DNA of 64,000 nt from Candidatus Neomicrothrix sp. UBA814 (GTDB taxonomy: Bacteria > Actinomycetota > Acidimicrobiia > Acidimicrobiales > Poriferisodalaceae): positions 124,001 to 188,000 of the forward strand of contig DBIA01000021.1 in NCBI GenBank assembly GCA_002296525.1, written 5' to 3'. The notes beneath the pieces are model-generated. The model was not told where the DNA came from and did not search any database. It was given only the letters and a program-made list of their open reading frames with translations. How positions within the stretch are numbered: the first letter of the stretch is position 1; the number at the start of each line of letters is the position of its first letter. Shown one piece after another: positions 34,244 to 42,301 of this stretch. The position numbers and the translations under genes are program-made.

Positions 34244-35140
34244 ATGAGTCTGAGAGCAGTTGGTCATAGTTATTTCGACGTTCAAACCGGTACGCAACTT
34301 GATGCGTGGTATCCCGAATCTTCTATCGACCCTAAAAGATCATGTCTCGCCGAACAGTTAGGGCTTATTGAAGGTCGACTAGTTGAGGTAACCATCGATG
34401 ATCTCGGGGCACCCGCAACTGATCTCGCCGACGCATATCTGAGGCTTCACATGCTGAGCCGAAGAGAGATACGTCCTCACGAGGCCAACCTGGAAGGAGT
34501 GTTCGGGCTTTTGACCAACTGCGCATGGACCAGCGCAGGCCCAGTGTTACCTGATCGTGTAGACGAACTTCAGAGCAGCGCAGCTGATAAAGGCATCGGG
34601 ATTTCTGTCACATCAGTTGACAAGTTCCCCAGAATGACTGACTACGTGATTCCCTCCGGTGTTCGTATCGCAGATGCTGACAGGGTCAGATTAGGAGCAC
34701 ATCTAGCTGAGGGAACAACAGTCATGCACGAAGGCTTCTGCAACTTCAATGCGGGCACTCTCGGTCCATCGATGATCGAGGGAAGGATCAGTGCTGGAGT
34801 AGTTGTTGGGGCTAATAGCGACATAGGTGGAAGCGCTTCGATAATGGGAACACTTTCAGGAGGCGGAAAAGAAACCATCACCGTCGGCGAAAACTGTCTA
34901 CTCGGCGCTAACTCAGGAATCGGTATTTCTTTAGGTGACAATTGCACTGTTGAGGCGGGTTGCTATGTAACCGCAGGAAGCAGAGTGACTCTTCCAGACG
35001 GTTCCATAGCGAAAGGTAAAGACCTATCTGGCAGATCTGGAATGCTTCTCATCCGAAACAGCACCTCAGGTGCCATAGAGATGCGAGTACTAGACCCAGA
35101 CAAGTGGGAAGGCATTAACCAAGCGCTGCACGACAACTAG
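34244..35140 (+). CDS. dapD: 2,3,4,5-tetrahydropyridine-2,6-dicarboxylate N-succinyltransferase, actinobacterial type
   Basis: The 298 residues match actinobacterial DapD closely: AYLRLHMLSRREIRPH, GVFGLLTNCAWTSAGP, VDKFPRMTDYVIPSGVRIAD, GTTVMHEGFCNFNAGTLG, then a left-handed beta-helix (GGSASIMGTLSGGGKE, LLGANSGIGISLGDNC, VEAGCYVTAGSRVTLPDG). It adds succinyl-CoA to tetrahydrodipicolinate in the diaminopimelate/lysine pathway, needed for peptidoglycan. ATG at 34244 fits family starts; an in-frame ATG at 34214 is possible. Neither has a ribosome site. Confidence 0.94.
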   Translation: MSLRAVGHSYFDVQTGTQLDAWYPESSIDPKRSCLAEQLGLIEGRLVEVTIDDLGAPATDLADAYLRLHMLSRREIRPHEANLEGVFGLLTNCAWTSAGPVLPDRVDELQSSAADKGIGISVTSVDKFPRMTDYVIPSGVRIADADRVRLGAHLAEGTTVMHEGFCNFNAGTLGPSMIEGRISAGVVVGANSDIGGSASIMGTLSGGGKETITVGENCLLGANSGIGISLGDNCTVEAGCYVTAGSRVTLPDGSIAKGKDLSGRSGMLLIRNSTSGAIEMRVLDPDKWEGINQALHDN

Positions 35141-35202
35141 TCGCCAACACGCGGACAAGTGTCGCAAGTAGCATCGAGTTCATCTATTTGAAGGGGCAAT
35201 TT

Positions 35203-36384
35203 ATGACCTATGTGACGGATCGGGTAATCCATGATGCCGACGCCCACACAATGGAGCCTCCTGAGTGGCTTGACGAGTTCGCGTCTACAGAGGTCATGGA
35301 GTACGCGCAAACGAAATTCATCGCTAACGAGGGAAACCCCATCTTCAACGAAATAGACCAGTGCAGGGTTCTCCAATCTGACTCGGAATTTCGTGCGTCA
35401 GCCGAGAAAGAGATAATGCTGCGCAAGAACTACCACGCGCATGGAGCTTGGAATTCTCTTGATCGCAGCGAGGCGTTGGATCATATGGGCTTCGCAAGCC
35501 AACTGATTTTTCCGACCATGCCCAACACGTTGCTTGAAGTCATGGAACATGAGTCCCCACCCCAGCTCACGTACGACACAGCTTCAGCGGCTAATCGGGC
35601 ACAAATTGCGTTTTGTAGTAATGATCCACGTCTGCTACCGGTCGCCTACATTCCACTTCAAAGTTTGGAACTCGCGGCTCCATGCGCAACGGAAGCGATT
35701 GAGGCAGGAGCATCGGCGTTACTTATTCCCAACCGTATGCCTAAGAATCATGCCCACAGCCACACTGCATTCGATGCAATTTGGGCGCAGGCTCAGGAGG
35801 CAGGCATACCCATAGTGATGCATGTCGCTACACCTGATCTAGTGATGCCGCCACAGCACAGGAACAATGGCCTTCCGCCGGAACCAGACTTTCATGGTGG
35901 AGGGGAGAACTTTCGATCTGTGTCCTACATGGCGATTTCCGCTCCCCCAATTCAGGCTCTGTCCACAATGATTTTTGATGGCGTTTTCGAAAGGTTCCCT
36001 AAATTAAAAATGGGGGTCATCGAACTTGGCGCCGCCTGGTTGCCGTCCTTTATGAGACAGCTCGAAGCAGCGTTTGAAGCTTTTGAACGACATGAGCAAC
36101 GTCTCAAAATTTTGGAATTGCGACCGTCGGACTATGTTCGACGCCAAGTGCGCGTCACCCCATTTCCTACTGAACCAACTCGTTGGATCATAGAAAACAC
36201 TGGCGCCGAAATCTGTATGTTCAGCTCCGACTTTCCGCATGTTGAGGGGGGCCGCAACCCTCTTCGGCGTTTTGACAATGAGGTTGCGGCCTTATCTGAC
36301 GAGACGCAGGATCGATTCTTTCGCGCAAACTTTGAAGATCTAATGGGTACTGCTATGTCCGGGCTACTGGGTGCCTCTAATTGA
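35203..36384 (+). CDS. Amidohydrolase family (amidohydrolase-2) protein
   Basis: 393-residue TIM-barrel hydrolase/decarboxylase type: VIHDADAHTMEPPEWLDEF carries the N-terminal metal motif (D-A-H rather than the canonical HxH), IPIVMHVATPDL holds a mid-barrel His, and MFSSDFPHVEGGRNPL the final catalytic Asp. The ATG at 35203 has AAGGGG 7 bases upstream; a TTG at 35188 was rejected. It starts an operon with a GIY-YIG-like protein, acyl-CoA dehydrogenase and CaiB. It may hydrolyse or decarboxylate an aromatic or acyl substrate; unknown. Confidence 0.83.
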   Translation: MTYVTDRVIHDADAHTMEPPEWLDEFASTEVMEYAQTKFIANEGNPIFNEIDQCRVLQSDSEFRASAEKEIMLRKNYHAHGAWNSLDRSEALDHMGFASQLIFPTMPNTLLEVMEHESPPQLTYDTASAANRAQIAFCSNDPRLLPVAYIPLQSLELAAPCATEAIEAGASALLIPNRMPKNHAHSHTAFDAIWAQAQEAGIPIVMHVATPDLVMPPQHRNNGLPPEPDFHGGGENFRSVSYMAISAPPIQALSTMIFDGVFERFPKLKMGVIELGAAWLPSFMRQLEAAFEAFERHEQRLKILELRPSDYVRRQVRVTPFPTEPTRWIIENTGAEICMFSSDFPHVEGGRNPLRRFDNEVAALSDETQDRFFRANFEDLMGTAMSGLLGASN

Positions 36385-36385
36385 T

Positions 36386-36721
36386 ATGGGTATACGACTC
36401 GACAAATCTTGGGAAACTCTTGATGCAGAAACTATTGCGTCGCTGCCAGCACAGTTAGGGGTATATCAGGTAGCTGACGAGGATGAAAACGTTCTGTCAG
36501 TCGGTTACGCGGGCGCTCGGCATCTGTTTGGCATTCGGAGCGCTCTTGACGACGAACTTCAATTTCTTGGCAAAAAAGCAACGAAGTTCCGTTACGAATT
36601 TACATCCAACTACCGCAGCCGCTGGGATGAGCTCTTGATGCTCCACCTATGCGATCATGGTCAGCTTCCAGATCACCAACGTGATGAGGAACGCAGAATC
36701 GGCCGTCTATCCCCAGACTGA
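36386..36721 (+). CDS. Small GIY-YIG-like domain protein
   Basis: 111 residues. LGVYQVADEDENVLSVGYAG has the spacing of a GIY-YIG core (GVY, then VGY), followed by a conserved-looking Arg-rich helix (ARHLFGIRSALDDELQFLG) and a Tyr/Arg segment TSNYRSRWDELLMLHLCDHG. It resembles compact DUF7508-type GIY-YIG relatives as I recall them, but the usual catalytic Arg/Glu set cannot be confirmed. It starts 1 base after the amidohydrolase stop and ends 9 bases before the acyl-CoA dehydrogenase gene, so it is part of the operon. Function unknown. Confidence 0.6.
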   Translation: MGIRLDKSWETLDAETIASLPAQLGVYQVADEDENVLSVGYAGARHLFGIRSALDDELQFLGKKATKFRYEFTSNYRSRWDELLMLHLCDHGQLPDHQRDEERRIGRLSPD

Positions 36722-36730
36722 GAGATCAAT

Positions 36731-37897
36731 ATGGATTTCAGCCTTACTGATGAACAACAACTGATTGTTGAAACTACCCGTCGCTTTGTTCAGAGCGAGA
36801 TTGTGCCCTTGGAGGACCATTTGGATCCTGACGCTGGAGCGTTGGATCCCCAAGACCACGATCGTCTTGTAGGCAAGACAAAGAGTATGGGCTTCTACGG
36901 TTTAGACATTCCCGAGGAATACGGCGGCCCCGGCTTGGATACAACAACTCGCGCTTTGATGGCTATCGAGATGTCTCAACATAGGGCCGGTTTATACAAC
37001 CCTTGTTATGGGGTATTCGGCGGGGCCGGCTTAGCCCAACTTTACGAGGCGACCGATGCCCAGAAAGAACGGTGGCTCTATCCGACGTTACGGGGAGAGA
37101 AGAAGGGCTGTTTTGCGCTTACGGAGCCATCAGGAGGGTCTGACCCGGCGCGTGCTATTCAAACCCGCGGATTGAAGGATGGAGCTGAATGGGTTCTATC
37201 AGGTTCGAAACTTTACATATCTGGGGCTGATAAAGCGGACTATGCACTGATTTTCGCTAGAACTTCTGATGACCCGGGGCGCAACGGAGTCACTGCGTTC
37301 ATAGTTGACACGGACACACCTGGGTTTCATGTTCGACGCGTAGTTCATACGTTGAGGGCTACTCACTACGCGACAGAACTCCAATTTGATGAGATGCGCG
37401 TACCCGAAGAAAATATTCTTGGCGAAGTAAATGGGGGCTTCGCTATCGCCAATGATCGACTTAGTCGACAACGCATTCCTTACGCTGCCGGGTGTATTGG
37501 CCCAGCCATCCAGGCTCAAGAGATGGCTATAGACTGGGCAAAAAGCAGAGAAACTTTCGGTTCGCCTCTTGCAGAGAAGCAAGCCATCCAATGGATGATC
37601 GTCGACAACGAAATCGATATCAGGCACGCTCGCTATTGCGTTCTGGAAGCTGCCCAGAAAGCAGATAGCGGTGACCGGTTCCGCACAGAGGCCGCCATGG
37701 CGAAGCTAGTGGCCACAGAGGCCAGCAGTCGCGTCGTCGACAGGTGCATCCAAATTCACGGCGGGGTGGGAGTAACCAAAGATTTGCCACTTGAGAGGTG
37801 GTACCGAGAGTTGCGGATTAGACGCGTAGGGGAAGGCCCTAGCGAAGTTCAAAGATTGATTATGGCTCGCGACATCCTCGGGGGAAGCTTTAAATGA
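36731..37897 (+). CDS. Acyl-CoA dehydrogenase family protein
   Basis: 388 residues: FSLTDEQQLIVETTRRFV, YGLDIPEEYGGPGLDTTT, GCFALTEPSGGSDPA (FAD-binding TEPxxGSD), VLSGSKLYISGADKADY, LADKQAIQW-like LAEKQAIQWMIVD, IQIHGGVGVTKDLPLERWYRELRI and RRVGEGPSEVQRL with the catalytic Glu before GP (usually EGT). It oxidises acyl-CoA to trans-2-enoyl-CoA with FAD. Third gene of the operon; the CaiB gene overlaps its stop by 4 bases. The EGPSEVQR variant is common in short/branched-chain types. Confidence 0.88.
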   Translation: MDFSLTDEQQLIVETTRRFVQSEIVPLEDHLDPDAGALDPQDHDRLVGKTKSMGFYGLDIPEEYGGPGLDTTTRALMAIEMSQHRAGLYNPCYGVFGGAGLAQLYEATDAQKERWLYPTLRGEKKGCFALTEPSGGSDPARAIQTRGLKDGAEWVLSGSKLYISGADKADYALIFARTSDDPGRNGVTAFIVDTDTPGFHVRRVVHTLRATHYATELQFDEMRVPEENILGEVNGGFAIANDRLSRQRIPYAAGCIGPAIQAQEMAIDWAKSRETFGSPLAEKQAIQWMIVDNEIDIRHARYCVLEAAQKADSGDRFRTEAAMAKLVATEASSRVVDRCIQIHGGVGVTKDLPLERWYRELRIRRVGEGPSEVQRLIMARDILGGSFK

Positions 37898-39081
37898 GTC
37901 CTGAACCGAGGCCACTTCCATTAAGCGGCATCACGGTGCTTGATTTGGGTCAGATCTATCAGGGCCCGTACGCCGGCTTTCTTCTCGCTATGGCCGGCGC
38001 TCGGGTTATCAAAGTAGAACAGACTCGCGGGGAGCCGCTAAGAGCAAGAGGTGACTCCATCTCATACGCGGCACTGAACTCCTCAAAGGAGACGATTACC
38101 CTCGACCTTAAGTCCGATATTGGCCACGAAATGTTTCTTGGCTTAGTCGAAAAGGCAGATGTGGTGCTGGTCAATTTCGCGCCAGGCGTCCCCGAGAACT
38201 TGGGCATAGATGCCGATTCTCTATGGAAGGTCAACCCAAAGTTGGTCTTTGCGCACGCATCAGGTTTTGGACTAAGTGGCCCCGACTCAACGCAAACGGC
38301 GATGGATATAACTGTTCAAGCTCACATGGGCCCTATGAGCGTCACTGGACATCCAGATCAACCTCCAGTCAAAGCTGGAGTGGCATTTATTGATTTCCTT
38401 GGCGGCACCCACCTTTACGGGGGAATCGTCACAGCACTATTTGAAGCTCAGAAAACTGGTGTGGGGAGGATCGTAGAAACCTCGATGGCAGAGGCCACCT
38501 ATCACACTCTTTGTTCCAACATGCTTTCCTGGCATCAAACCGGAGTGGCACCCCGAACCGGCAACAAACATGCCGCTTTGGGGGTTGCACCTTATGACGT
38601 CTACCAATGCTCCGATGGTCACATAGCCCTTATTTCAGTTACCAACCGACATTGGCGCGCGGTTCTCGAGGTCATTGGTCGACCTGACCTATTGGATGAG
38701 CCTAGATTCCGACATAACACCGACCGAGCAATGAATATGGACGAGGTCGATGAGCTCGTTCAGGGTTGGACCAGTACTCGAGAACGCCACCAAGTCGCGT
38801 CCCAACTATCTGATGCCGGCGTTCCGGTAGCCGTAGTGCGCGAGTTGGACGAAGTAGTCAGAGATTCCCATCTAATTAATCGAGAATTTCTTCAGTGGAT
38901 TGACCACGACGCTCTAGGAGAAATTCCGTTGCCTCATAGCCCTATTCGGTTCCATGGTTCCCCGCTTAGAGAGCTAGAAATTTTCCACGGAGTCGGCGAA
39001 GACAACGAGTCCATATTCGGCGAGTTTCTTGGGCTCACGCCTCAAGAGGTAGCGAACCGCCGGGACCAAGGCATTATCTAA
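37894..39081 (+). CDS. CaiB/BaiF CoA-transferase
   Basis: 395 residues: ITVLDLGQIYQGPYAGFLLAMAGARVIKVE (N-terminal CoA-binding landmark), MDITVQAHMGPMSVTG and GVAFIDFLGGTHLYGG, where the Asp of the FIDFLGG loop is the likely nucleophile. This family activates carboxylates by CoA transfer; adjacent acyl-CoA dehydrogenase implies it supplies its substrate. ATGA overlap couples it to the dehydrogenase. It ends by overlapping the convergent glutamine-amidotransferase-like gene by 4 bases. Confidence 0.87.
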   Translation: MSPEPRPLPLSGITVLDLGQIYQGPYAGFLLAMAGARVIKVEQTRGEPLRARGDSISYAALNSSKETITLDLKSDIGHEMFLGLVEKADVVLVNFAPGVPENLGIDADSLWKVNPKLVFAHASGFGLSGPDSTQTAMDITVQAHMGPMSVTGHPDQPPVKAGVAFIDFLGGTHLYGGIVTALFEAQKTGVGRIVETSMAEATYHTLCSNMLSWHQTGVAPRTGNKHAALGVAPYDVYQCSDGHIALISVTNRHWRAVLEVIGRPDLLDEPRFRHNTDRAMNMDEVDELVQGWTSTRERHQVASQLSDAGVPVAVVRELDEVVRDSHLINREFLQWIDHDALGEIPLPHSPIRFHGSPLRELEIFHGVGEDNESIFGEFLGLTPQEVANRRDQGII

Positions 39082-39788
39082 CGAGATCTAGCAATTTGAA
39101 CGACCCAGCCGAACACGGGCTGAAGGTCTTTGAGCATTTCCGGGTGCCATTGAACGCCCAGGATACGACCTCCCGAGTGTTCAATTCCTTCCACTGTTCC
39201 GTCCGACGAGTGGCCGGTGGCGTGTAAATCCAGCCCTATCCGATCTGCTGCTTGATGGTGAAATGAATTCACCATCGTCGATGACCCATAAAGCCCAAAC
39301 AAAATACTTTCAGGTTCAAACGAGACAGAGTGGACAAGCTCTTGGCGATCCACGGTTGGGTTCGAATGGCTATCCCCCTCACCAGGGTCTAGGTGAGGAA
39401 TGAGGCTGCCTTTAAAGTGGACATTGATGACTTGAAGACCACGACATATTCCTAACACTGGTGTCCCTGTCTCTATCGCTGCTTGAAGCAAGGCGAACTC
39501 AAACGCATCGCGCCTTTCGGAAACTTGAAAAGAGGTTTCCGAAGGCCCGTTCCATCGCTTGGGGTCTACATCGCCACCGCCACTCAGGATGACCGCGTCT
39601 AAACGTTCCACGTACTCCGAGGGGTTATCGATAACTGGCAATTCAACCGGTAATCCACCGGCTTCTCTGACACAAGAGGCGTATTCCCCGAAAAACCAAT
39701 CCACCGGACTATCAGCTAAGTGCGGCGCTTTGGGTGTTATATCCGAACCCAGAGCTGTTCTTCCGGTAATGCCAATAAGTGGTGTCAC
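39078..39788 (-). CDS. Gamma-glutamyl-GABA hydrolase-like class I glutamine amidotransferase (PuuD type)
   Basis: 236 residues: TPLIGITGRTAL start, TPVLGICRGLQVINVHFKGSL (nucleophile Cys in GICRG), and RILGVQWHPEML (catalytic His and Glu). SLIPHLDPGEGDSHSN is typical of PuuD-type hydrolases, which free GABA from gamma-glutamyl-GABA in putrescine degradation. The GTG at 39788 was chosen over TTG at 39806 because the protein then begins with the family's VxPxIGIT, and a TAGTTT stands upstream. It is divergent from the DUF3817 gene with very little spacer. Confidence 0.83.
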   Translation of the reverse strand: MTPLIGITGRTALGSDITPKAPHLADSPVDWFFGEYASCVREAGGLPVELPVIDNPSEYVERLDAVILSGGGDVDPKRWNGPSETSFQVSERRDAFEFALLQAAIETGTPVLGICRGLQVINVHFKGSLIPHLDPGEGDSHSNPTVDRQELVHSVSFEPESILFGLYGSSTMVNSFHHQAADRIGLDLHATGHSSDGTVEGIEHSGGRILGVQWHPEMLKDLQPVFGWVVQIARSR

Positions 39789-39816
39789 GAGCAGAACCGT
39801 AGGCAAAACTAGGGCT

Positions 39817-40125
39817 ATGTACCGAATCTTGTGCCTGATATCTCGATTAGAAGCAGCTAGTTATCTGGTTCTCCTGGTCGCCACAGCCTTCAAATACTGG
39901 GCAGATTTCGATTGGGGTGTACGAATAATCGGCCCCATCCACGGCGTGCTTTATCTGGTTTTTGTCGCGGCGATCCTTCGCCAATTCCAACAACTGAGAT
40001 GGTCGTTTAAGAAGGCGGTGGTCGCTATGGCTCTGGGCTCTATTCCTCTGGGAGGCTTCTTGGTAGAGCGATGGATTCGACGCGTTGACATCGCCCCCAA
40101 GTCAACTTCCCCTATTCGCCAATAA
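39817..40125 (+). CDS. DUF3817 family integral membrane protein
   Basis: 102 residues with three hydrophobic helices (LISRLEAASYLVLLVATAFKY, VRIIGPIHGVLYLVFVAAIL, AVVAMALGSIPLGGFLVE), typical for the short DUF3817/YdzA proteins. The conserved E and H (LEAAS, IGPIHG) are visible. Role unknown in the family. The ATG at 39817 is the natural start; the frame is open far upstream but inside the opposite gene. It ends by overlapping the convergent crotonase by 14 bases. Confidence 0.78.
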   Translation: MYRILCLISRLEAASYLVLLVATAFKYWADFDWGVRIIGPIHGVLYLVFVAAILRQFQQLRWSFKKAVVAMALGSIPLGGFLVERWIRRVDIAPKSTSPIRQ

Positions 40126-40900
40126 AGTTAGGGCTCCGCTTCTCTACAAACGCAGCGATCCCTTCTTTGCCATCATGGGTTCCCATCGCAGTGGCGATCA
40201 TCACTCCCTCGACCTCCCCTGCCTGTTCAAGGGGACTATCAAAACCGGCGTACACAATCTGCTTGGCATGCCCTAAAGCCCATGCAGGACCATCAGCAAG
40301 TGACTGCGCTATTTCTGCGGTGGCGGAATCGACTTCGTCATCAGGTACGACCCGATTGACTAATCCCCAAGCTTCAGCTTCATCAGCCGACAGGGTTCTG
40401 TTGGTAAGAGTTAGGTCAAGCATTCTTCGCACCCCAATGTGGCGAGCCACAAAATAGGTTGATGTGCCATCCGGGGTAACTCCTGCACGGGTATAGGCCA
40501 TTGTAAATTTTGCTGATTCGCCGGCAACTACCAGGTCAAATGCACTAACGATCGAAAGGCCTGCTCCTCCGGCAGCCCCATTTACACCGGCTACAAAAGG
40601 CTTGGGCATGCGATTCATCTTGTAAATCCCGCCATGGAAGTCGGTGAGCATCCCGCTCGCTAATTTAGGTAAGCCTGCACCAGCCTCATGAAATTCTTTG
40701 AGGTCACCCCCCGCGTGGAAAACTGGTCCTTCAGCCGTTACCGACACCGCTTTGACTTCTTTATCCCACTCAATCTCGAGCATGACATCGCGAAGGTCTC
40801 GCGAGAATTGAGGGTTAACCGTGTTAGCCCCATCAGCTCGCGCGAAGCGAACATGAGCGACACCGTCGCGCACATCATAATTAATTGTCTGTAAATCCAT
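40112..40900 (-). CDS. Enoyl-CoA hydratase/isomerase family protein
   Basis: 262 residues: VTAEGPVFHAGGDLKEF and GVNGAAGGAGLSIVSAFDLVVA are the oxyanion-hole strands. The catalytic position reads AGVTPDGTSTYFVARHIG, with Asp where hydratases have Glu, as in enoyl-CoA isomerases and some 1,2-epoxyphenylacetyl-CoA isomerase-like proteins. So it could be an isomerase rather than a hydratase. AAAGGA precedes the ATG. An LLM oxidoreductase gene lies 38 bases upstream on the same strand. Confidence 0.85.
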   Translation of the reverse strand: MDLQTINYDVRDGVAHVRFARADGANTVNPQFSRDLRDVMLEIEWDKEVKAVSVTAEGPVFHAGGDLKEFHEAGAGLPKLASGMLTDFHGGIYKMNRMPKPFVAGVNGAAGGAGLSIVSAFDLVVAGESAKFTMAYTRAGVTPDGTSTYFVARHIGVRRMLDLTLTNRTLSADEAEAWGLVNRVVPDDEVDSATAEIAQSLADGPAWALGHAKQIVYAGFDSPLEQAGEVEGVMIATAMGTHDGKEGIAAFVEKRSPNFIGE

Positions 40901-40938
40901 TAGTCCGTCCTTTCGGATTTTTAGCTTCTTGCGTTTCG

Positions 40939-41907
40939 CTACCGTGCTGCGGGAGCTAAATCCCGTGCAGCTTGTACAGGGTCAACATCTCCAAACGGCA
41001 TGATCGAAATTGCCGAGGTGGTTACCCCCATGGCGTGGTACCTGTCAATATGCTCTCGACATTCTTCCGGATGGCCATGAACGATCAGTTCGTCAACGAC
41101 ATGATCCGGAATAGCTTCCAATGCTGCTTTTCGATCTCCAGCGGCCCAAGCAGTCCACATTCCCTCTAGGTCGCCGGAGCGACCTAACCAACGATGAAAA
41201 TCCGCGTAAACGGGGACATTCAAATATGCCGCTATTGCTCTCCTAGCGCCGGCACGAACCACTTCAGCATCTGGGTTAGGGCAGCAGAAAATTCGGGCGA
41301 CTATCTCCTTATCGGGACCACCTTCTTCGACGTAGGGTCTAACCGTCGCCACATCTTCTGCTGAGAGCCAGTTGATAATCGCCCCATCGCCTTCTCGCCC
41401 TGCGAGACGCAACATTCCTGCCCGCAACGCAGCTATGAGTATCGGTGGTTGCTGTTGGGGAACTCGCCTGAGAGTGAATCCTTGAACTTCAAATCCATCA
41501 AACTTTTCTGTCACCTTTTCGCCGGTTAGCGCCTTGCGCAGGAATCGGACCATGTCGCGTGTCCGCGCATAAGGCTCTTCGAACGGGATGCCGTTCCAAG
41601 ATTCAACAATGACATTCGAAGACGAGCCAATTCCCATAACAAACCTGCCTGGTGCAGCTTCACACGCTGATGCAATGTGCTGCGCCATTAGCGCAGGCCC
41701 ACGGGTATACGCCGGAATTATCGCGACTCCAAGACGCATCGTAGGGGCCCATTGAGACCCCAAAATCAGCGGCGTAAATCCATCTGTTCCATCAGCTTCC
41801 GAACTCCACAAGTCCGTATATCCAAGATCAGCAAACTCTTGGTACAACTCCTTTTGCTCGATTAACGGAGCGTCAAATGGAACGGTGATGCCGTAGCGGA
41901 ATGTCAC
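40939..41907 (-). CDS. LLM-class F420-dependent oxidoreductase
   Basis: 322 residues: TFRYGITVPFDAPLIEQ start, FADLGYTDLWSSEADGTDGF, RLGVAIIPAYTRGPALMAQHIA, RFVMGIGSSSNVIVESWNG and LRLAGREGDGAIINWLSAED. It belongs to the same luciferase-like subtype as the protein at 25.1 kb. The GTG at 41907 follows AAGGGA by 9 bases and gives the family-typical start; an in-frame GTG at 41949 adds a 14-residue tail without a site. It is the first gene of a likely operon with the crotonase. Confidence 0.84.
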   Translation of the reverse strand: MTFRYGITVPFDAPLIEQKELYQEFADLGYTDLWSSEADGTDGFTPLILGSQWAPTMRLGVAIIPAYTRGPALMAQHIASACEAAPGRFVMGIGSSSNVIVESWNGIPFEEPYARTRDMVRFLRKALTGEKVTEKFDGFEVQGFTLRRVPQQQPPILIAALRAGMLRLAGREGDGAIINWLSAEDVATVRPYVEEGGPDKEIVARIFCCPNPDAEVVRAGARRAIAAYLNVPVYADFHRWLGRSGDLEGMWTAWAAGDRKAALEAIPDHVVDELIVHGHPEECREHIDRYHAMGVTTSAISIMPFGDVDPVQAARDLAPAAR

Positions 41908-42036
41908 TTTTCTATGTCCCTTGTTCAAGTAAAACTCTGTTCCTGACACTAGTCACATCACTTAACTATTTACCGCCCAACGCGCGAGTTAGCCGATAAA
42001 GGGTTCGGTGTCCTACCCCTATCGCAAACTAATCCT

Positions 42037-42204
42037 ATGACCGCACAGCTACGCCTTATCGAACTGTCACCGCGACAAGCCGAGCAACGGAATCGCAAAC
42101 TTGACTTGGCGACCAGAAATCTGGGGCGGCGGGGAGTCGCTGCCGCCAGGGTTGCACTCGCGAACGCTCGCCAGCTACCAGAAGTGGATTTAGACGCTGC
42201 GTAA
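42037..42204 (+). CDS. Small basic Ala/Arg-rich protein (55 residues)
   Basis: An ATG-to-TAA frame in an otherwise gene-free stretch (41908-42301). It reads MTAQLRLIELSPRQAEQRNR, then KLDLATRNLGRRGVAAARVA and ends QLPEVDLDAA. The predicted product is one long amphipathic, basic helix. It is too short for confident detection and has no Shine-Dalgarno. Nothing else is visible in this gap except a candidate -10 for the thiolase gene. Alternative: non-coding. Confidence 0.5.
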   Translation: MTAQLRLIELSPRQAEQRNRKLDLATRNLGRRGVAAARVALANARQLPEVDLDAA

Positions 42205-42289
42205 ACAGACCGACTTTTACCGTGTAATGCAAGACTTCCACCGGCATAGAACGATCACCTTTACCTAGCCGTCCAGCATCGCCACTGAC

Positions 42290-42295
42290 TAGAGT
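42290..42295 (+). promoter_or_regulatory. Candidate leaderless -10 element (TAGAGT) for thiolase gene
   Basis: TAGAGT ends 6 bases before the ATG at 42302; no ribosome site. Confidence 0.5.
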
Positions 42296-42301
42296 TGCGG
42301 T

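Larger units (their letters stand above)
41908..42301. other. Longest gene-poor stretch of the window
   Basis: Apart from the 55-residue frame at 42037-42204 and the thiolase -10 element, I see no gene, hairpin or repeat here. Confidence 0.6.

Noticed and set aside
39559..39816. Upstream in-frame extension of the DUF3817 gene
   Set aside because: It lies antisense inside the PuuD-like gene and encodes low-complexity sequence; the membrane protein starts at 39817.
42056..42247. Minus-strand open frame in the gap before the thiolase gene
   Set aside because: The plus-strand 55-residue frame looks more protein-like; the minus frame has no start signal or family feature.
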